From Todiramphus chloris collaris (taxonomy: Eukaryota > Chordata > Aves > Coraciiformes > Alcedinidae): 64,000 bases of DNA. This document shows, piece after piece, positions 27,201 through 42,200 of this stretch (positions are counted from its first letter, which is position 1; every line of letters begins with the position of its first letter). The translations under genes and the position numbers were made by a program. The stretch is taken from assembly GCA_025345505.1 (NCBI GenBank), contig JANVCC010000022.1, positions 34,173,741 to 34,237,740 of the forward strand, given 5' to 3'. The notes under the pieces were generated by a model that was given only the letters and a program-made list of their open reading frames with translations, was not told where the DNA came from and made no database searches.

Positions 27201-30200
27201 CCACAACGCAGCATCTTTGCTTCTTGACCCTCTGAGGTAGCCTAGAGAAAGCGTGTGCATGACAACTATCATTTTATAGAGAGCAGTGAAGTGGGCTTTT
27301 TCTCCCTGCTTAGTCCTTGTCAGAAATGGTGTCGGAGATGGTGTCAGATCAAAGATTATCTCAACATTGCTGTACCTGCATCGGTAAACATTTAACCGCA
27401 AACTACGCGATGACTGAACCACCATGGCTCAAATTCCTGTTTTGTTCAAGCTCAAGTAGGGAGCTGATTTCAAGAACTGCCACCAAACCCCTGCACATGC
27501 GCCCAGATCCAGGGCTTGGAAGACTGACAGGTCCAGAGACCCCTGAAGATGCCCCAGAGATGGTACTGGGCATGCGTACCACCTCCAGCTGGTAGGTGGG
27601 GTTAAGCAAAGCAACTCCAGTAATACGCTAAATAGTTCTCCAAAAGGGTATGAATATTCAGCAGGAGCAACGAGCATTGGTGGAAGGTAACATTGTGAGG
27701 TAACATCAAGAAGTAACATCAGGGAAGTAACATCAGGGGCAGGAACATGGAAGAGCAAAAGGAACATTTTCCATCAGACTTGGACTGATTGGCATAACAA
27801 CACCAACTAAGACAGCAGAAATGGAACTATTCCTCAGCTGAAACATGCAAAAAGTCCTACACCAGGCCCAGGAACAGAAGAAGTCCTTAAATATCATGGT
27901 CAAATTCTCCCCTCCGAGCAGAACAACCAAGGTCCTTTTCTTTGGTTCATACATTTTTAGATTTGTAGCTAAATTTAAACATTGCCACCAGTGTCTTCTG
28001 GTGAAAACAGTATCTGTGGAAAACTCCCTACAGTTCTACTTTATGCTGCACTAAAATATATTTCCAAGCTTTTATTTCAAAACCACAAAGACTAGATGGA
28101 ATTTTTTATTTTTTAGATGGTGTCTGCTGCTGCTGCTTACTTGCAGTATAGCAATACACAGAAGCTGAATTTATGAGCCACAATTTGGTCTTTAAAACTG
28201 AGTGAAAGAGAGAGGAAGTGTCTGGGAGAAAACTCAGTATACTACTTTTCCTACAATGGAGACTTAAACTTTCAAATACTGCAAGACAGATAACAAATCA
28301 TGACACTGGGATAAGAATTATTGATACAAAATGAAACAAAAAAAATTCTTGGAGCAGAATCTTGCAAATCCATGTGCCTAAAATCCTGACTTCAGTAAGT
28401 ATAACTAAGCAAGTGCCAAAGGTTTATAGGCTAGGGACTTCACATACTTCATCACTTTGTATATTGTGTTTTGGATAATATCACACAAACCAAAAAACCT
28501 TCCTTGCTTGTCTATCTCCACTCAGGTATTTGGGAGCAAGTAAAAGTAAAAGGCTTTTTTTAGTATACACTTGGGTCTAATTACTACATCATGAGTACTA
28601 AAATGGTGACTGCAACTACTGAATCTTCCAAAACTGCTAAAAGAGGAGTTGCTAACTGTGTATATCAGACAGGTATTCTCATGAATACACCAGTGGCTTT
28701 GTGCCCAAAATGCTTTCACATCTTTCAGGCATGACGATAAGAAAATAAATTGAAAAAGGCACAAAGTGGAACCAGGCTATGCGATCTTATATGAAAATTA
28801 TTATTACTATTTTTTCTATCCTCTTCACTAACTATATCCCAAGTATTTTTGTATTTAAAAATACAGTATTTTTAAATACAAAAATATTTTATCTGTTATT
28901 TTATTATATTTTAGATAGTAATGGGGATAAATACAAAATCTTACGGCCTTCAAAATTATTTCCCTTTTTTTTTCCTTAAAATATTTTGCACAGCTAATTA
29001 AATCAAGCCTTAAACCAAATGAAGGAAAACCCACAGCATTTCTTTAATTATTTTATTAAGTATTTTCCAATTAATGAAAAACATCTGCGTGAATGTTTTG
29101 TATTAGTGAGAGATTAATTCTTGATAATGATCACATTTATTTCAACTGACTGTGAAGAATTTGAGGCTCTGCTTGCTCTAATGTTCCACGTACAGCACTA
29201 ATCCTTCTCCTTCTTCCACATCTGTCAGCCTCTAAACTACTTTTTTCATAAAACTTCTTCTAAATTAATTTCTTCCAAAACACTTATTTATTGTTTGCAA
29301 CATGTTTCACAATTAGATGATTTTATTTCAGGCTGAGGTCTTAAGCAGAGCACCCAGTCTGATCAGTTAGTTCCAGATGGCAGACAGCTGTGAAAACACA
29401 GAGACATCTAATCCCGCAGCTGAACAGCAAACCCAGTGCCAATAGCTGGAGAGGCCCCCTGTGTGTCTTTAATCATTTCAAACACTACAGGCAGAGAAAA
29501 GCCACTAAATTACAGAAAAATACTCCACTTTTCCCTTTAGGTGCTCCACTGAAGCCTTCTGCTTGGGCATCTCCACACTCAATCACTCCTCTGATTGCAA
29601 GGTAGCACATCGGCAACAGTTCAAGCTTTTTACTTACCAGCTGGGCAGTGGCACCAGTTTGCCTGGAGCTGTGCGGGGGTCACCACATGATCGCTTACCC
29701 TGCACAGAGGCAGTGAGTGTGTGAGAAGCAGGGCTTTGAACTCTCAACCAAAGCAGGGGCAGCTTTTCTACCAGACGCTGCCAGCAGCCCGTTAGCCCTG
29801 GCAGATGAGACAAAGTCACTATCAGATATTTGCATGTGTCCTAGAAATAAATCTGAATATCAAGTTCAGACTTATATCCAAAAGCACCGGGTTTTTTTTC
29901 AGGTGGACAAGAAACAGACCAGCAGTCCTTGCTGACAAAACCTTCTTCCCTGGAACTAGTCATCAGTCTCACCTACAGAGAAAAGCTACCAAACTGAGAC
30001 ACAAACCGTGATGTTAAGGAGGTAGACTTAATAATCTAGCATTAGTCCTCTCTCTAACTTATGCATGGATAAACTTATTTTTATATAAATATAATAAGGT
30101 ATCTTACCACGCAATAAGTTCTTAAAATAGATTACATAAACACTAACCATATAAGTATAACTTATTGCCACCACTATCCCCCAGTATGAGAGGGAACCAT

Positions 30201-33200
30201 CTTGGGTCTAGAAGCAATATTACTCATTCATGTCATTCTTCACCCAAGCTGAAAGCACTCACTCTCCCCACTCTGTACCACAACCTGCTAATTGTTGGCC
30301 TGTATCACACTTCTTAGTGGAGTGTGGCCACAGTGTAAAAGCCATAAGAAGGTACAGCTGCCCTATAAGGCACAAGTTTTCAGATCCTCAGTCCTGTATT
30401 TCCACATTACCTGATGTGAAATGATAGCAGAAGACACTAACAACTGAAACAGAAGTAGTAAGCACAGCCCTTAAAATTGTCTTGATATTTATCATAGGGA
30501 AAATGTGGACACCTATCCCATAATGGTTAATACATGGGAACTTATTTTCCTAACTTAGTGAGTGAATTATTCTAAGTAATCCTTTGGCGTTTGAGCACAG
30601 CAGATTTGTTTGACTTCCTGATGGATAACATCACCACAAATACATTTTGCCATCAATAATAATACAGATAGGTTATTCAAACTGCCAGTGTGGGCTTTGC
30701 AGCCATGTTATAGCTTACATAAGGGTAAATCAACTCCTGAAATTAACTTTTCAAGGTAAAAAGATAATACTCAGAATCCAGCATTGTCTTGAAGGGAAGA
30801 AATGGTGGAATGTGAGTAATGGCATGGATTCATCAGGAAATACTCTTAGTTCAAGGAAGGTGCCAATGAAATTCTAAAGCTACTGAGCATATAGAACTGG
30901 AAAGGAAACACAGAGAGCATCTGTATCAATACACCTTTGGTTAAAAAAAGTTATCCATACAACAAGCACTGCTCTCTTCCTGTACAGGTGAATGTTCTAC
31001 CTAAGGAAATAATCAGATTCTTTCACAGACTCTCTGGACAATGAATATATAAATAACTATTCTAACTTGGAACAACTTCAGGGCTCCCACTTAATACCCC
31101 AGAGAACATGACATTATTCCTTACCTTTCACATAAGGAATATGAGCTATGACAAGCCTAAGGAATTTCTGATTATGCCCAGAAGGAGACCTTCAGGCCGG
31201 CACTCAGGAAATGCTCCTGCTGCAGAACTCCAGCAGTTGCTAATGACAGTGTGAAAGATGTTGAACTAAAACATCTTCAGGCAGCTTATCTCTGTCCATA
31301 TTTCTGTGTGACCTTGGCAAGCACACACAGTTAACTGCTCTTTGGACCAGCACAGATGTCTTCAGAGACCAATGTTCTATATAGCAGATGACTCAACTGC
31401 ACTTTTTGCTCTAAGCAGAGGGGTAAGTATTTTTATTGACAGAGAAACAAGTGTTGTCCCATGCACCCACACAGTCTGGCTAACCAGCTGACTCCACCAT
31501 CATCATGGCTGATAGATCCTATGCTGAGATGTAGCTACCAGACATCTTCATTTCCTAAGCATATGGCAAAATTCCATCCTTTCTTCTTGTGAGACTGCCA
31601 GCTAATTAGTTGCATAATTAATTCTTCAAAAGCTTCAAGATGTTTTTCCATCTGGGCTCGCCTCTTGTCATTAGTTTTGTCTCCTATCTTACCATACATT
31701 AACCAGGGCCAAATCCAACCGCCCTTAGTTGGATCAGTCACCAAAATTTACAGATGAAATATGTTTCCTTGTTAACAACTGTTAATACAAATAATATCCG
31801 ATATGTATTAGCAGAAGAAAGTCAAATAAAGACCACTTTCATAATCACTAAGTAAATTTTGTACTTTGCTCTTCAGAGAGCAAACTATTTCTTCTCCAGC
31901 TTCAAGTAGAACAGTAAGTCAGCACAGCACTATTTTGCAGTTTAATCTCGTACTCAGAGGAGAAGGAAGATTCCATGACACACGTGGCAGCTGTATTTCT
32001 CCTAGATGTGAATTCATGTTGGACATGCAGTGGAACAAAACACACAGCAATGGGGGAATCATAGAATAGAATCTACAGGACTGCAGGAAAGAGATGGCTT
32101 TTCCTGTGTTCTGTGATGAACTGATGTTGTGATGCCATTTGGTTTGTTTCTACCTACAGCTTGAGACTCAACATCCATCTTCAGCATAACTCTACTGAAA
32201 AAGGTGCTGGCACAGGGGTCACTCAAATGGCTCATGGGCTGAATGCACAGTAAGGATGATGTGTACAGCACCAATCTTCATGTGACAATGCCCTGTACAT
32301 GGGTGTTTCCAAGTTAGGTGTCAATTTACTGTTCCAAACATGTGAAAGTGAGATCTGTTGTATACAAAAATCACACAGATAAACCAGATTTCTAGGGGGT
32401 ACTTTGTACATGTTGGAAAAGTAGCAAGATAAAGGGTTGGTATCTTTCATCCTTGCTCATGGTAGTAAGCTGTGGAAAAAGCTTCATGGTAATGATGAAC
32501 TGGGACTCTCACACATTGAGAGGCAAGTAAAATGCATGGTAGAAAACTATAAACCAAACCAATTATAACGCATTTCACTGGTGCAACTGATTATTCTGTT
32601 GATATCTGTTTTACAGGTTCTGCAGTGAATTCCAGAACCAAAGAGAATGTCTGTGTTCTGGATAATATCAACCACAGGAAAGCGTCTTTTAAAGCTTTTA
32701 GAAGTGTGTATTTTGGATGGTTAGAGCACTCAATATTGACTTTGTAAGTTGTAATAACAGAAAGTTTTTCAGAAATCCTTTTGTTTTACCACATCTTTCA
32801 AATTTTCTATCCAGATCACATATGTTACAGAATGACAATTTCAAGGAAAGTTTTATGGAATTGTATTGCAAAGCAGCTTTATGTTATATCCTTTTCCCCT
32901 ACATTGTATCTGTAAGTCTCTTTAGACTGTGAGCTCCCACAGACAGGGAATGCAGGCTTAAAATGTCTGATGCAGTTTGCAGTCCAGCTGTTTTGCAAGT
33001 CTGCAACTCTGATCTCCTCTCTGCACATTTTTTTATTTTGCAGGTCAATCTATACTGGTATAAAATTTTCATAGCTGCTCAATTTTGACTTGCTCCAACT
33101 CTTACCCATAGTTCCATGTGCACTACAGCCCACTAAATTATGCAGATACTGGGCACAGCAGCCACCATCAGCTACCTAAACACAAAGTATGGCAGTAGAC

Positions 33201-36200
33201 AAAAACCTACCCTTATATGATCTACATTTCAAAATCATCAGATGCATTGCAAATGAGGCAGAAAACGAATAATAGCTGATAACAAAATGATTATAATTGT
33301 GGGCAATAATAACTATATTCACTCTTAAAGGTACCATTTGTTTAAAGATTCTGATTGACCTAGACAAGAATTTTCTCAGAGAAGGTTTCAAACATTTTGA
33401 TTATGTTGTAATTAGGGTAGAAAGTACAAAACACGGAGAACTCAAATCACATACATCCCAATGTCATATACTACCTTTATTTTGTTGTCAGTTACAATAT
33501 TAATATTATTTTTGCAGTCATCAGGCTACCAGACATCGCATGAACAATAGAGAGCTGAAGTACCACTTTTCTGCTGTCTAGATTAATGTCGCTGCATCAC
33601 AGTAATGTGTTAGCACAATCATTTCTGAACAACTGCAAACAATCTAAAAGGCTATTATATTTAATTGCTATTTAGAGAGTTTATAATCTACTGTAAACAA
33701 TAGCAAGGGTACACTCATAACGCAACTCTAAGAATTGTTACTAATGTCATGAAATAAACCAGGCCATGAACTCAGAGTATCAGCAACTCCATGATAACTC
33801 TGATGTTTATGCCCTTGATTTCCAATAAAAGTGAGGAATTATTGCCCTCTTTTGTTTAGACACACATTAATTATGTTGCCTTTCCAATGATATTGGATCA
33901 TGACGTTCACTAAATTCATACCCTGCCTAATCCCATGATAACTTATTCATGAGTGCAAACATTGTGCTATATGTTATATAAACAAAATCACATATAATGT
34001 CTGAACTATGACCTATGCAAAAAGCTACTCTATACATTTTTGTCATTGCACAGAAGATTACAGTAAGACTGCCTCGCCCCCAGGCTGACATTCTGGATCT
34101 ACTGCTTCCTCCCCATGGAGCTGCCCAAAAAACTATGCAGGCTGCAGCACTGCCAGAAATCTTTGAGGGATTGGATTGCTCAGCCCTTTGGTCTTCTTCT
34201 GTAAGTGATGTGTATCTATAAACAGCGTATGCTTAGAAACTCACACTCATTTTTCCTCACATTTACTGATAGCTTCTGACTAATGAACCAGTATGGAAGA
34301 GCATGGTCAGAAATGTCACTCTTACATGCCTGGGTTGCTCCTACAGACTTATAATAAAATGATAATCTTACCATAAAATCTTTTAAAATGATCTCTGATA
34401 TTTTGAAAGCTCATCTCACACTGATACCAAGTATAGAGTTATGCTCAGACTGATCCATCTGTAACAGAAGCTAAACCAAAAAATTTTCAACCCAGTTACT
34501 CTGGAAGAAAAAAATGCAATGTTGAGAGATGGAAAAATATCTCAGATAACTGTGTGGACTGGGTACCAAAGGAGGAATCTTTGTTTTCTTTGACAAAATG
34601 TAAGAAAGTAACATACTAACAGCAAGGACCAAACACAAAAAAGACAGACTGAAAATGCTGTGCTATGAAGTTTTATCCACATTTTCTACTATTCTTATGG
34701 TAGTAGACGATCCCTGAGAACTTTGTACATAATTAAAATGATGAAGTAGACCAAGATGCCTCTAAGCATCTTCTACAGGAGAAACCCAAGCAGGGTTTAA
34801 CACAAGGCTTTGTTCTTTCAGCTATTACTGCTGATCCAGCCTGTCTTGTGTGGTATGTGAGCCTTTGTCTCCTCACAGTACACGGTGTTCAAGTTGTCAG
34901 CTGTCTTTATGACAGACCAACATTTTAGTGACTGACATCTACCTGTACAGACTCCACAGCTATTTACCACTTAACACACACAGGGAATTCACTGCAAGCA
35001 GGCCAATTTGTCTTAAAATATCTCATTAGGAATGAGAAAATTCTGACTAACTCTTACAACAGCATTTCTGTTTGGGACAGAGTCTGTGAAGCAACACTTG
35101 AAAGTAACTGTTTGCTTTCTTTCTGCACAAGATTTCTCTCTTCTATTTCTGTAAATGCACTGGTACCTGCCATAAATGGTGAAGGAAAAATGTACAGTGT
35201 TCTGCTCTACTATCTATTTTACTAATACCTACTAGCTACTACTGATCAAGCACTGTTCATACATATAAAACGTTTATATGAGCACATAAATACTATTAAT
35301 GTATTACTTCTTCACTACACCCTAACCTCCAGCTACAGTGAGAAATGCTTTGATCTGCACAGGTTTCTGTTTTCCTCATTAATGCTGTTTCAACCAGATT
35401 AAAAAAGACCTTTCTAATACCAGTTTGTTTCCACAAAAGTGAGAGTTTTAACTGTTGGCCGATTGTTGGGTCCTTCAGCTTGCTTTCCTCCCTGCCAATC
35501 AATGCTTTGTTTTCTCTTACAAATCAACAGTATACTTGACTTCTTCATCCTTATTCTCCAGGGCTCTTCTGGCCTTGAAGCTGTCAAGCCCCACAATTAC
35601 ACATCTGCAAGCAGTCCTCTGCATTTCCCTGTCTGGCTCAGGCTGAGTCAACACGAACACCTACATCACTTCAACACAGCGTGGCAGTAGTTTGATCTGC
35701 TCCAATACTTCAGCACAAACACAGTGAGGAAGTCATAACTCCACTGTAGGGAAAAAAGTCCATGCGAGGACAGTTGCAGGTTGGTGATGATGGAATTTAT
35801 TGTCTCTTCTTCAAGAAAGACTTAGACAAAATATAAAGAGCCTACAAGAGAGTTGAATATGCCCAAAGCTTTGTGGTCATAATCTGCCTGGTTTTTTTCT
35901 CCTCATCACAGTTGTCTTGCTGATAGAGATTCAACTGGGAGTCATGACAATATCATCCATGTTGTATAAAGTATATCTAGTTTTTTTGTTGGGGTTTTTT
36001 GGGGTGGTTTTTTTTTTTTGGTGATAATAATAAGGACCATCTACTCCTTCCTTATCCCTATGCAATGAGTAAAATCCTGACTGACTGGTCCATAAAACTT
36101 GTTACCTACTATTTCCCAGCTCATTTAAGATTCATGTGGAGAGGGTGCTAGGCCACCTTATCTAGACTGTGCTTTTCCTAAGGAAGGTTGGACCAGGTGA

Positions 36201-39200
36201 TCTTCGAGGTTCCTTACAACTTGGCATTGTATGATTCCATGAACTCTGATTTAGCAAAACGTTCAATCAGATTTTGACCTCTCTTCTCATTGACTGTGTT
36301 TAGTTTTTACAGGTGGCTATTTCTAAAAAATTTGAGACTTGTAAAGTATCATTTTCTTGTTTCTGCATAATAGAAAGCTATGCAATTTTCACACAAGAAG
36401 CACAGCAGTCCTACTTACGAGCCACTGGACTTGCAGTCAATATTAGCTAACAGAAGTGTGAATATTCAGATGTGCTCTGTTACACATACACACGTTGAGC
36501 ACCATGATAGTTTAGAAGAGAAGTGCATATTGTTTTCATCGCTCCCTGCAAACAGATGAACAGTAAAGTCCTGTCAATTTCTCCTATAAAACATGTGTCT
36601 ACACTTGTTTGTATGTGTTTTTGTGAGACTGTGTGAAAATATATATACAGACACACACTCAAATATCTGTGTGAAAAAATAATTTGCTTTCTAGCATAAG
36701 ATACAACAAATTTCCAGTATATTTGCTTGCAAAAGAGATATTGATATGAGACTGGATAGAGAAGTACACTACCTGTGTGCACAGCTTACATACTGATTCA
36801 AGTATTAGCTGCATGCTAGAGCAGTGATAATAGAATAAGAATCAGGGAAAGGGGAAAGGAAACATCTTTTATCTCCCCTGTCAATTTATTCACTATATAG
36901 CTGCTGGGCCTTTTAGTGTTCCCCATGAAAAACAGTAGTAAAGGAATAATGCTTCTATAAAACATGATTTTCTCATTATTTCTTCACATCTCTGAGATAC
37001 AGCCAAGTAGCTATTCTCACAAAAGGGCTAGCAATATCTAAACCTTAGCAGTTAATACTTTTAAGTTACCTTTGATACCAAGACACACTTATTGCATTTC
37101 ACTTAGGAAAATTATGAAGCAACTTCTATGCTCAGCCTACTCTTGCTTCCATTTATAAATGTTCCTGCTTTCTAGAGCTCACAAAACTTTTATTAAATAT
37201 ATCCAGCCTTGATAAACAAAAATGTGGTTTTTCCTGTTTTCCAAAGCTGCCCATGTTTTCTGTCTGCATTCTCCATTCCTCTTTTCTGATATGGAAAAAC
37301 TGCTTTTGTACTGAGCATCACTTTTGGAACTAAAGAGTATGCCTTTAATGCTCATCTTGTCCTCCAACTTCATCTATATTTAAGTTGAGTGGGCACCTAG
37401 AAATTAATAATTGAAAATGGAAATTAGTTCAGTATGATACCTTCAAAAGAACTAATAATGTAACTTCTCTTTGAAGAATAGTTTGAATTGAATCGTTTAG
37501 ATGGAAAGGCAAAAAAAAATTACATTTTACAACACTAATTTGAGAAATCCAAGAGGAAATCCAATGCGTAGCAATACCTTAGGAGAAATACAGTTTTTAT
37601 CTAAGAATTTCAGATAACTTTAATTCTTATGTGAAGAATGTTATATTTCCCATGATCACCATGAACATGATAAAAAGCAGCTCTTGTATCAAAAATAAAG
37701 CAGCAGAAAGCTTTTGCAAGTATGCTAGTAAATGATTTTCATATCATTTTTGTAACAGGATCTGACCATTTAGCACATTTCCTATAGTAAAAAAAATACC
37801 AGAATGGCCAGTTTTGCAAAATAATTCACAATCCAACTTTGTCTGCTGGTCAAAAGTTGCTACTAAAACAGGCTTTTTTTGGATGTTTTTCTGTATATAT
37901 TTTATCTTTTTGGTTCAAATCCTCAGTCTCTGATACAGTAAGGTTCCCAGCTGTAATCTAGAAATGTCATAAAAACATTTGAAAGCGTAAATATAAAAGC
38001 TTTGGTAGAGTCCTTAATTTCTCATTTCCTTCAGAAAGACATGATTTCAGCATTTGATAGAATTATGGTCAAATCCCTTAAGGGCTTAACTAGGTGGACA
38101 ATGCTGAACCACTTATGTTCCCTTCCTTCACATTTTCAGAATAAGTTCAAACAGACATTTTCCTGTCAGTTTTACTGCCATTTGCCTTATTAGCATCATG
38201 ATTAAAATGAAAGATGAAATAAAGCCTTGACACTTCCATATACAATTTTAAGTTACTTATACAGCAAGTCAAAAGAGCAAAAGATTTTGACAATAAAACC
38301 AACAGATTAAATATATTTATTTAGAGCGTACTTCATTAGTATTAATTAAGCTTCTACTTGGCTCATGGACCCTGAGAGATCTTTTCTTCTTCATTTGCAA
38401 ATGGAAGTGTTTTTGCCAGGAGGGGGTGCCAAGTACCCACAGCATTAATTATGCAAAAAGAAAACACATGGCAAATATTTTACAGAAAGAGAGGTTACCA
38501 ATTTTTATAGCAGTTGTACTTTGAACCTTGATAGAGCAAATAGGAAATGAAGCTTTCAGCAACTAATGGCTGTTAAAGCATCTGTTGAGCAAGGTATGTG
38601 TCTAGCATAGTTCTGCTAATTTCTCATTTACTAAAATTAGTCTAGTGCTTATCTGGGTACTTGGCAAACACTATAACATCAAAGAAGTTTTCTGCTGCAA
38701 TATTTCCATTATCTGAAACAGTACTTGAAAGCCATAGAAAAGAGCTAAAATTTTGAAGAGAAGGCAATTGTAAGGAAATGTTATATTAATAAAGCAATAC
38801 AACAGTCTGACATATTTGCATTTTAGTGGGGCAATAGGTGTTGATGGGGGTGTGTGAGGGGAAGTGAGGCAAAATTAACCTCCAAACAAGCCAAGGAGGA
38901 TAAAGATGACTGATCACAAAGCAGGAGGGTAAAAAATTTTTGAAGACATGAATTTATTAATAGCAATTAAAAGCAATTGCAGCAGATTTTGCTACGTTTG
39001 GTTTCTGTGTTTCTGTTTATATACTTGTTTTTAGGTAGTTTTAACATCAAGTGAGTTCTTTTTTCACTTTTTTGTTGTTGTTCTTTTTGTAAAAACTTCA
39101 GCTTCTGAGCCTTATTATCTGTGAGTACCTTGTTCCCTTTTTTTTTTTGAACAATAGAAAAATGTTTTTGTTTTATTTTTTTGTAATATTTAAAAACTTT

Positions 39201-42200
39201 TCCAAAAATTGATGAGAGCATCCTGAGTCCACAATTCAGCTACACTCAACAAATTGTACACAATAACAGGTAATTCTACACAATAATGACCTAAATTACA
39301 TTAAAGCATAGCATGAGCTCATCTTCAGTCCTGCTATTTGACAACGTTATGTTTTGTTGATGGCATCAATTTTGACAAAGCAATCCCTCAAGCTTCTACA
39401 AAATGATCTTTTTAGTATTATAGATAGCTTTACTATTTTCTTGATCTCTGTGTCGTTATGAATAGACATACATACATAAGTCAATGATTCATATATAAAT
39501 CGATGATTTATGCCAATCTATTCAAATATATAACCTAGCTCCCTTCAAAAACACTTAATCTATCAAAAGTAAAATAAGATCAATGAAACAATTAACATGA
39601 AATACTTGCGATAAATACAAGGCAAAGTGGGTTGCACGGATATATGTTCATAAAGTGCAAATAAAGTATTTCAAACAAAAAACTGACGTGTTACCACCCA
39701 GGCAGAAGAAACTTTATGTAAAACTTCAAAGAACAAAGCTATGTCAACCTGAACAACTTCTAACATACTTCACTACTTGAAGTAATCCCTCTGATGACTA
39801 ATCAGAACTATCCATATTGCAAGAAGCACTGCGGAGAAACATCATTCACAGAAAACACTGCATACACTGGAGACCAGAGATCAGGTTTTAAATTGAGGCT
39901 TCTACTGCAATACATCTCCACAGATAGATCCAGATAGAAAGTACTGTTTCCCCTGTGCCAGATATAAGCCAGGTCCAGCACAGAGGCATGAAAACTTTTG
40001 CTATCAACTATTGGAGAAGATAAAGCCAAAGAAGAGAGAACACTGGATAAAAATTGGGCATTTCAACATCAGAGGCCCTTTAAAAGCCCCCATAACATTT
40101 CCCTCAGTAAAGCCTTCCTACCAAGTATGGGATATCTCTTTCTCCGACACACGCAATGAGGTCTCTAATCAAGTAAACTGCAGACAGAAAAATGTTGATG
40201 AAACCAATTAGGTATCTATTTGTGCTGTTTTCTTTTCCCCTGGAAACTTAATGCTGCAATAATGAATTCTATAGAGGCGAGGTAAAGAGATATATACAAT
40301 AATATAGTAAATGATAAAATTATATAAATAAATGATAGAAATGATATAAAGAGATTATATAAATAATTATATAAATGATATAAATAAATGGATATAATTA
40401 AAAATTTTACTCAAATATGAGCAATATTTAGCTCTCTAACGTACTAAGCCACACAGAAACGGTATTTTAGATCTGGCACAGTTGTAACAAAGTTAAAAGA
40501 TAGTAATTTAAAGAGTGTGACCTTGAAAACAGTTCTCAAAAATAGCAGCTATGTGACCTTAACATACATCAATTCATTAGACAAAGGTTTCCTCTCCCTA
40601 ATGGCACACATTTTCAAATTCACCACCACCACATCATGACTCAAGCAGCAGATGTTTCTCTGAGCTTTTCTTTTAATCTTTCCAAAATCTGTTACTCTAG
40701 GTAAAGAGCAAGAAACTGAAATAACTTGCAGCCACCATGGTAGCTCCAAAATAATGGTATTATGTCCCAGTCATCTGGTATCTGATATAAACCTGACTGT
40801 TGTTCTTTACTAGAAACATGTGGCCTGACATCTCATTTAGAGATGCTTAGAAATTATTCATAACAGTGGACAATTTAGACTAATGCATGATTTTCACAAG
40901 GATGTAAAGCATTACTGTATACTTGATTTCACTGCAGCCACATTTCCTTCTCTGTGCAATAAACAGTTCCTGGCTTCATACAAATTTCCTGATCAAACGT
41001 TCCTTTTTATTTAATTTTTTTTTTTTTTTTCTCTTCATCTTATATTATCTGTTTGAAACTCTTGACAATTCTCCTTCATTGGAAGAACTCAAATTAAGTT
41101 TCCTGTGTAGGTTACACTGTTACTTAGGTCTCCTGCACAACTAATCATCTTATTTTACACGATAGCCTATTTACCAAAAATAGTTGATCCAGACCATAAG
41201 TTATCCCCTATCATTTGGATTTAATCCAGGGTCTTTCTAGATGAAATTTCTGTATATAAAGTCAATTTGTTCCCCACTTACTCTTAAGTTGTAATGAATG
41301 GCTCTTGGGGATGACTCAGGTTAATACACTATGATTATTTTGTTTGGAGTATGTATTCCACTGCTTGTTTTACTTAATATGAATTATTACTATTTCCTTC
41401 TTACGTGGAAAAGACATTCTAAGTATTGTTTAGGGAAGGACATTGGTAAAACAATCATAGTGTAGTTGTCAAAATGGATCCGTGAAGCTGCATCTTTGAA
41501 CTCAGGTAAGTGCTACCTGTAGCTACTGCTGACAGAGTAGTATGCTCTACATCTCTCCGTTTATGACTTCCTCTTTAGCCAGTTTCACTGCCAAATGCTT
41601 CCTGTACTATTGTTACTCAAAACTCACCGGTAAACTGTTTGTTATAATGACAGATTTTATAACTGAGAACCATTATGGCAATGTGCCCTCAGTCACACAT
41701 CTTCTCTCTGCCTAACCTATTCTGCTAGAATGATCTCTACTGTCCTGTTTCTGCTGGAGGCAGCTGTTGCTTTGGACAGTATTAACAACCATTATTCACA
41801 ACAGTCTTTATTCATTAATGCTCCTTCTACAGTTTTGGCTTGCTGCTGAAGCAGGAGAGTAATGTGGCAAGGCACTCCTGTCACTTGAGAAACCTCCTTC
41901 TACCACACAAACAGCTTCAAGGAGACATTCTTCTTATTGGCAATTGTTATGGAAGTGACCTTCGGTATACAGTCACTGCAGGTGTATATCTATATGACAA
42001 CACTTGCTATCATTCAGAGTGCACAGAAGATTTTGTGTTTTAATCAAAGTAACTATTTCCTAATTCTGCAGACCATATGGCACCATAAAGCACACAGTAG
42101 AGCAGATAGTTTTAAAGCATGGCATTAACTTTACAAGGGACATTAACAAAGATGAGCAATGTTATCCTCACTGAGGTATGAATTATGCCAATGTTTTCAA

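Noticed and set aside
29340-29830. GC-richer block with donor-like CTTACC words on the minus strand, considered as an alternative DPP10 exon
   Set aside because: Neither flanking exon phase nor DPP10 homology supports an extra exon; the two surrounding exons already join in phase to the expected protein.
32053-32080. ATCATAGAATAGAATC, reminiscent of a reverse CR1 terminus
   Set aside because: Only about 16 bases are similar and the TTGGAAAAGAC part is absent.
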